Below, piece after piece: positions 59,471-64,000 of a stretch of 64,000 nt of DNA; position 1 is the first letter of the stretch; each line of letters begins with the position of its first letter. Source of the DNA: Rhizobium sp. 16-449-1b (GTDB lineage Bacteria; Pseudomonadota; Alphaproteobacteria; Rhizobiales; Rhizobiaceae); NCBI RefSeq assembly GCF_017741935.1, contig NZ_JAGHMH010000003.1:124001-188000 (forward strand). Reading direction: 5' to 3'. The position numbers and the translations under genes were made by a program. The notes under the pieces were generated by a model. The model saw only the letters and a list, made by a program, of their open reading frames with translations, made no database searches and was not told the DNA's origin.

Positions 59471-60367
59471 TCACCGCTCCCAATAGGGCACCGGGCCATA
59501 AAGCTCGGCGAGATAATCGATGAACAGCCGCACCTTGGCCGGCAGGAACTGGCGGCTGGGATAGACGGCCGACAGCGTCACGTTGCGCGACCCCTCATAG
59601 GCCGGCAGTACCTGCACCAGCTGGCCGGATTTCAGCTCCGCGCCGATATCCCAGGTCGAGCGCAGGGCGATGCCGAGGCCGGCAATCACGGCCTCGCGGA
59701 TCACTTCGCTGGAGTTGGTGACGAGCATCCCCTCCGGCCGAATCGACAGCGCGCCCTCAGGCCCCTCAAGCCGCCAGACATCGTTATTGTGCGCGGGCAG
59801 GGAGCGATGTCGTTTGAGATCGTCGATGCTATCGGGCGTGCCATTCGCCTTGAGATAAGCGGGCGAGGCGCAGAGCACGCGGCGCACAGGCGCCAGGCGG
59901 CGGGCGACGAGGCTGGAATCGGTGAGCTCCGCAATGCGGATCGCCAGATCGAACCCACCTCCGACGATGTCGCTGAACTCGTCGGAAAGCACGAGGTTGA
60001 TGGCAAGATCGGGATGCGCGTCCATGAAGCGCTTCAGATGCGGCGCGATGTGCATGCGCCCGAAGGAAGTCGGCGCCGACACCTTCAGCGTCCCATGCAT
60101 CTGCGCCGAGCGGCCGGAAATGTAGAACTCCGCCTCCTCGAGCCCGGCCAGAATGCCGAGCACCCGGTCGTAGAAACCCTGGCCGGCTTCGGTGAGCGAT
60201 ATCTGCCGTGTCGTGCGCTGCAGGAGTCGCGTTCCCAGCCGGTCTTCCAGCCGCTTGATGCGCTTGGAAACCACCGCCGGCGAGAAGCCGAGCGCCCGCC
60301 CGGCAAGCGACATGCTGCCCGTCGCCGCCACCTTGGCGAAGATTTCGAGATCTCCCAGATTGGTCAT
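59471..60367 (-). CDS. LysR-family transcriptional regulator divergent from glcD
   Basis: A 298-residue LysR protein with helix-turn-helix LEIFAKVAATGSMSLAGRALGFSPAVVSKRIKRLEDRLGTRLL and effector domain from about residue 91 (GTLKVSAPTSFGRMHIAPHL), of the DsdC/AaeR-like subfamily with FxPAVVSKRIxRLE wording. Start MTNLGDLEIF at 60367. The 134-base intergenic region to glcD makes it the likely regulator of the glycolate operon. Confidence 0.88.
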   Translation of the reverse strand: MTNLGDLEIFAKVAATGSMSLAGRALGFSPAVVSKRIKRLEDRLGTRLLQRTTRQISLTEAGQGFYDRVLGILAGLEEAEFYISGRSAQMHGTLKVSAPTSFGRMHIAPHLKRFMDAHPDLAINLVLSDEFSDIVGGGFDLAIRIAELTDSSLVARRLAPVRRVLCASPAYLKANGTPDSIDDLKRHRSLPAHNNDVWRLEGPEGALSIRPEGMLVTNSSEVIREAVIAGLGIALRSTWDIGAELKSGQLVQVLPAYEGSRNVTLSAVYPSRQFLPAKVRLFIDYLAELYGPVPYWER

Positions 60368-60501
60368 GTCGCCCCGATAATTTCTTATTTTGTCATAAGT
60401 GCTTAGCATTTGCGCCGAATTGGGGAAAGTGTTAAGCCCGAAGCCTTGGCAGTATGGAGGATACAGCCGGTTTCTCCTTGGATGGAGAAGGGAGGAAAGG
60501 C

Positions 60502-61941
60502 ATGTCCGACGCCATTTCGTTTCTCGCCCCGCGCGCCGATGTCATGGCGCGCCGCCGGCAGATCGTTGCCGATCTCGCCGATCTGCTGCCGCCGGAATGT
60601 CTGGTCTCCGAGCCGCGCGAACTCATGCCCTTCGAGACTGACGCCTTCGTCTCCTATCGCCGCATGCCGCTCGCCGTAGCACTTCCGCGCAGCACGGCCG
60701 AAGTCGCGGCGGTCATGAAATATTGCCACCGCTACGGCATCCCTGTCGTCCCGCGCGGCGCCGGCACGTCGCTGTCAGGCGGCGCCATTCCACAGGAGGA
60801 TGCTGTTGTCGTCTGCGTCTCGAAGATGAACCGCATCATCGAGATCGACCTTTTCAATCGCGCCGCGGTGGTCGAGGCCGGCGTCACCAATCTCAACATT
60901 TCCGAAGCCGTCTCCGCCGATGGCTTCTTCTACGCGCCTGATCCGAGCTCACAGCTCGCCTGCACCATCGGCGGCAATATCGGCATGAACTCGGGCGGCG
61001 CGCACTGTCTGAAATATGGCGTCACCACCAACAATCTGCTCGGCGTGAAAATGGTGCTGGTCGATGGCACGGTCATCGATCTCGGCGGCAAGGGGCTGGA
61101 TGCTGGCGGCTACGATCTCCTCGGCCTCGTCTGCGGCCACGAGGGCCAGCTCGGTATCGTGACAGAAGCGACGGTGCGGCTGATCGCCAAGCCGGAAGGC
61201 GCGCGCCCGGTGCTTTTCGGCTTTCCAACCTCGGAGGAGGCGGGCTCCTGCGTCGCCGATATCATCGCATCCGGCATCATCCCCGTCGCCATCGAGTTCA
61301 TGGACAAGCCGGCGATCGAGATCTGCGAGGCCTTCGCCAAGGCCGGCTATCCCCTTGATGTCGGTGCGCTTCTGATCGTCGAGGTCGAGGGCTGGGAAGC
61401 GGAGATGGACGGCATGCTGAAGGATATCGTCGACATCGCCCGCCGCCACGGCGTCAGCACCGTGCGCGAATGCCAGTCGGCGACGGAAGCAGCATTGATC
61501 TGGAAAGGCCGCAAATCCGCCTTCGGCGCCACTGGCCGCATTGCCGATTACATCTGCATGGATGGCACCGTGCCGCTCAGCCAACTCTCTTACGTGTTGA
61601 AGAAGACCTCCGAGATCATCGAGCGCCACGGCCTGCGCGTCGCCAATGTCTTCCATGCCGGTGACGGCAACATGCACCCGCTCATCCTCTTCAACGCCAA
61701 TGATCCAGACGACGCCGCCCGCGCCGAGGCGGCCGGCATGGAGATCCTCAAACTCTGCGTCGATGCCGGCGGCTGCCTCACCGGTGAGCACGGCGTCGGC
61801 ATCGAGAAGCGTGATCTGATGCGCCATCAATATTCCGATGCCGATCTCGCCCAGCAGATGGCCGTCCGCGCCGCCTTCGATCCCGGCTGGCTGCTCAATC
61901 CCTCCAAGGTCTTCCCGCTCGAAGGGCGCCAACCCGCATGA
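60502..61941 (+). CDS. glcD: Glycolate oxidase FAD subunit GlcD
   Basis: A 479-residue FAD-linked oxidase (PCMH-type, FAD-oxidase_C). PVVPRGAGTSLSGGAIP (about 78-94) is the FAD-binding loop, GNIGMNSGGAHCLKYGVT (about 157-174) contacts FAD, and the C-terminal GDGNMHPLILF and TGEHGVGIEKR (about 385-440) complete the active site. It oxidises glycolate to glyoxylate. Start: GGGAGGAAAGG before ATG 60502; upstream starts in the same frame lack this. Its end overlaps glcE by four bases (ATGA). Confidence 0.94.
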   Translation: MSDAISFLAPRADVMARRRQIVADLADLLPPECLVSEPRELMPFETDAFVSYRRMPLAVALPRSTAEVAAVMKYCHRYGIPVVPRGAGTSLSGGAIPQEDAVVVCVSKMNRIIEIDLFNRAAVVEAGVTNLNISEAVSADGFFYAPDPSSQLACTIGGNIGMNSGGAHCLKYGVTTNNLLGVKMVLVDGTVIDLGGKGLDAGGYDLLGLVCGHEGQLGIVTEATVRLIAKPEGARPVLFGFPTSEEAGSCVADIIASGIIPVAIEFMDKPAIEICEAFAKAGYPLDVGALLIVEVEGWEAEMDGMLKDIVDIARRHGVSTVRECQSATEAALIWKGRKSAFGATGRIADYICMDGTVPLSQLSYVLKKTSEIIERHGLRVANVFHAGDGNMHPLILFNANDPDDAARAEAAGMEILKLCVDAGGCLTGEHGVGIEKRDLMRHQYSDADLAQQMAVRAAFDPGWLLNPSKVFPLEGRQPA

Positions 61942-63137
61942 TCGAGCTATGCCCAACCACCGAGGAGGAAGCGTCGGAGATCATCCGCGCCCATGCGCAG
62001 GCCGGCACGCCGCTGAGCGTCGCAGGCGGCAACACCCGCTCCGGTTTCGGCAATGTTGTGACGGCCGAACACCGCCTGCGCTCGACCGCGCTGTCGGGCA
62101 TCGTCGCCTATAACCCCGGCGAGATGGTGCTCACCGCCCGCGCCGGCACGCCGCTCGCAGAAATCGAGGCGGCATTGGCTGAGAGCGGCCAGACCATGGC
62201 CTTCGAGCCGATGGATCACCGCCCCCTCATGGGCACATCCGGCGAACCGACCATCGGCGGCGTCTTCGCCGCCAACGTCTCCGGCCCGCGCCGCCTGATA
62301 TCGGGTGCGGCCCGCGACAGCCTGCTCGGCGTCCGCTTCGTCAATGGACGCGGCGAGGCGATCAAGGCCGGCGGGCGGGTGATGAAGAACGTCACCGGTC
62401 TCGACCTCGTCAAGCTCATGGCCGGCTCACAAGGCACACTCGGCCTAATCACCGAGGTCACCTTTCGTGTGCCGCCGAGGCCGAAGTCGGAAGCGACGAT
62501 CGTGATCTCGGGCCTCAACGATGCCGAGGCCGCCAATGCCATGGCCGCGGCAATGGCCATGCCGGTAGAGGTCTCGGGCGCCGCCCACCTGCCCATGACC
62601 GTCGCCTGGACCTTCCTCGGCAACCGTCTGCCTGAGGGCGAGGCGACCGTGCTGCGCATCGAGGGCCTGCCGGCCTCCGTCGCAACGAGGGCCGAAAAGC
62701 TCGCCGCCGCCATGTCGGCCTTCGGCCCCGTCGCGCGCCTCGGTAAGGATGACAGCGCCGCCCTCTGGCGCGAGATCCGCGATGTGAAACCCTACGCCGA
62801 CGGCGGCCCACGCCCCGTCTGGCGCGTTTCCGTGGCCCCTTCGATCGGCCACCAGCTGGTCGCGGCGCTGAGGTTGGAGACCGGCGTTGACGCCTTTTAC
62901 GACTGGCAGGGCGGTCTCGTCTGGATGCGCATGGAGGCCGATGCCGAAGCCGGTCTGCTGCGGCGCTTCATGGCGGCACTCGGCGGCGGCCACGCCACGC
63001 TGATGCGCGCGCCTGATGCGATGCGCGCGGCGACACCGGTGTTCGAGCCGCAGGTCGATGCCGTGGCGCTGCTGTCGGCGCGGGTGAAGGAGAAGTTTGA
63101 TCCGGCGGGGATTTTCAGTCCGGGGAAGATGGGGTGA
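61938..63137 (+). CDS. glcE: Glycolate oxidase subunit GlcE
   Basis: A 399-residue FAD-binding subunit. TPLSVAGGNTRSGFG is the FAD loop, EPTIGGVFAANVSGPRRLISGAARDSLLGVRFVNGRG is the conserved second binding strip. The C-terminal RVKEKFDPAGIFSPGKM is typical. Together with GlcD and the iron-sulfur subunit GlcF it forms glycolate oxidase at the membrane. Its ATG overlaps the glcD stop by four bases; the 152-base repeat lies between it and glcF. Confidence 0.93.
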   Translation: MIELCPTTEEEASEIIRAHAQAGTPLSVAGGNTRSGFGNVVTAEHRLRSTALSGIVAYNPGEMVLTARAGTPLAEIEAALAESGQTMAFEPMDHRPLMGTSGEPTIGGVFAANVSGPRRLISGAARDSLLGVRFVNGRGEAIKAGGRVMKNVTGLDLVKLMAGSQGTLGLITEVTFRVPPRPKSEATIVISGLNDAEAANAMAAAMAMPVEVSGAAHLPMTVAWTFLGNRLPEGEATVLRIEGLPASVATRAEKLAAAMSAFGPVARLGKDDSAALWREIRDVKPYADGGPRPVWRVSVAPSIGHQLVAALRLETGVDAFYDWQGGLVWMRMEADAEAGLLRRFMAALGGGHATLMRAPDAMRAATPVFEPQVDAVALLSARVKEKFDPAGIFSPGKMG

Positions 63138-63160
63138 GTTGGATGCTGTACCGTGTTGCA

Positions 63161-63312
63161 TACCCCCCTCTGTCCTGCCGGACATCTCCCCCACAAGGGG
63201 GGAGATCGACTCGCGGTGAGGTTTTCGCCAAACAACTGACGTGGAGCGAGCGGCTGCCCCCAGCCGATCTCCCCCCTTGTGGGGGAGATGCCCGGCAGGG
63301 CAGAGGGGGGTA
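63161..63312. repeat. Palindromic intergenic element, copy B
   Basis: Same length and design as the element at 24511: ends TACCCCCCTCTG and CAGAGGGGGGTA, twin internal stems, and a variable centre (GTTTTCGCCAAAC is shared). Copies A and B look at least 85% identical by eye, with differences mainly in the middle. It is inserted inside the glcDEF operon, between glcE and glcF, in the transcribed strand. Confidence 0.9.
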
Positions 63313-63353
63313 CCACACCTACCAACGCAGCAATAAGGGCGGACGAGCCTGAC

Positions 63354-64000
63354 ATGCAAACCAACTTCACCCCCGCCCAGCTTGCCGATCCCCATGTCGC
63401 GGCTTCCGAGCAGATCCTGCGCAAATGCGTGCATTGCGGCTTCTGCACCGCCACCTGCCCCACCTATGTGACTTTAGGCAACGAGCTCGACAGCCCGCGC
63501 GGCCGCATCTATCTCATCAAGGACATGCTGGAGAACGACCGCCCGGCCGACACGGAGGTGGTCACCCATATCGATCGCTGCCTCTCCTGCCTCGCCTGCG
63601 TGACGACCTGTCCCTCGGGCGTCGATTACATGCATCTCGTCGATCACGCCCGCGCCCATATCGAAAAGACCTACAAGCGCCCCTTCATGAACCGGCTGAC
63701 GCGCGGCATTCTCGCCGCCGTCCTGCCCTATCCCGGTCGTTTCCGCCTGGCGCTTCGACTGGCCCGCATCGGCAGACCGCTGGAAGCCCTGTTCCGTCGC
63801 CATCAGGCACTGAAACCCTTCGCCGCCATGCTGGCGCTCGCCCCGCGCAGCCTGCCTGCACCCTCGCATCTGGCAACGCCGGCAACACACGCAGCCGAAG
63901 CGAGCGAGAGGTGGGGACGCGTGGCGATCCTTACCGGCTGCGCGCAACAGGTGCTCGACCCCGCCATCAACGCGGCGACCATCCGGCTTCTCACCCGTCT
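63354..64000 (+). CDS. glcF: Glycolate oxidase iron-sulfur subunit GlcF, N-terminal part (gene cut by window end)
   Basis: The frame opens at ATG 63354 and continues to base 64000, so about 215 residues are seen. Two [4Fe-4S] motifs are clear: CVHCGFCTATCP (about 25-36) and CLSCLACVTTCPSGV (about 76-90), the ferredoxin half of GlcF. A TGC-containing GRVAILTGCAQQ starts the first of two CCG domains near residue 188. GlcF passes electrons from GlcD to the respiratory chain. A weak ribosome binding site (GGACGAG) precedes it; the 152-base repeat separates it from glcE. Confidence 0.93.
   Translation, partial: MQTNFTPAQLADPHVAASEQILRKCVHCGFCTATCPTYVTLGNELDSPRGRIYLIKDMLENDRPADTEVVTHIDRCLSCLACVTTCPSGVDYMHLVDHARAHIEKTYKRPFMNRLTRGILAAVLPYPGRFRLALRLARIGRPLEALFRRHQALKPFAAMLALAPRSLPAPSHLATPATHAAEASERWGRVAILTGCAQQVLDPAINAATIRLLTR

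Overview
The window looks like a stretch of the main chromosome of a Rhizobiaceae bacterium (Rhizobium, Agrobacterium or a close relative). GC is high, most genes start behind clear purine-rich ribosome binding sites, and three runs recall the Sinorhizobium meliloti chromosome from memory: acetoacetyl-CoA synthetase / cbrA / phasin, mmsA / rirA / dppABCDF, and guaB / gshA / glcDEF. No prophage, insertion sequence, rRNA operon, CRISPR array or replication origin was seen. Two tRNA genes are present (His and Gln).

Layout. 1-5.7 kb: the end of an acetoacetyl-CoA synthetase gene, a possible structured RNA, the large PAS histidine kinase CbrA and a phasin gene whose promoter carries two TGC-N3-GCA repeats. 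5.7-10 kb: tRNA-His, an AT-richer acyltransferase gene, a double universal stress protein and several small genes (HTH, membrane, DUF4174, proline-rich). 10-19.4 kb: a LysR regulator divergent from mmsA, the iron regulator rirA, the dipeptide/ALA transporter dppABCDF with a strong stem-loop after dppA, and gluconokinase. 19.4-24.7 kb: a D-amino-acid-dehydrogenase-like flavoprotein, an isoprenylcysteine-methyltransferase-like protein and a type III polyketide synthase on the minus strand, divergent from a TPR protein, an ECF sigma factor and its membrane anti-sigma factor. 24.7-33.5 kb: UvrD-like helicase, ABC-F ATPase, peptidase T and KdpE/KdpD without kdpFABC next to them.

33.8-37.5 kb is the most unusual block: four tightly spaced genes for a CDP-glycerol glycerophosphotransferase-like enzyme, a HAD phosphatase, a sugar-1-phosphate/phosphocholine-type nucleotidylyltransferase and a SAM methyltransferase, a plausible small pathway for making and attaching a phospho-alcohol group to a surface glycan. 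It is followed by a Doc-type toxin with a 47-residue probable antitoxin and by tRNA-Gln. 38.5-47 kb: Ppx/GppA phosphatase with a very basic N-terminal extension, rlmE, a VOC protein, an MFS exporter, a secreted metallo-beta-lactamase-fold protein, guaB and two small membrane proteins. 47-55 kb: TetR and LysR regulators, DUF1127 and DUF937 proteins, gshA, rsmE, a phosphate transporter and a Nudix hydrolase. 55-64 kb: a divergent S-adenosylhomocysteine-hydrolase-like protein, an arginase-family protein with an altered metal motif, a quinone oxidoreductase, two LysR regulators and glycolate oxidase glcDEF, cut by the window end.

Two near-identical 152-base palindromic intergenic elements (24.5 and 63.2 kb) and a different palindromic element (44.2 kb) are dispersed repeats. 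Protein functions are read from motifs and remembered family sequences; no database search was run.
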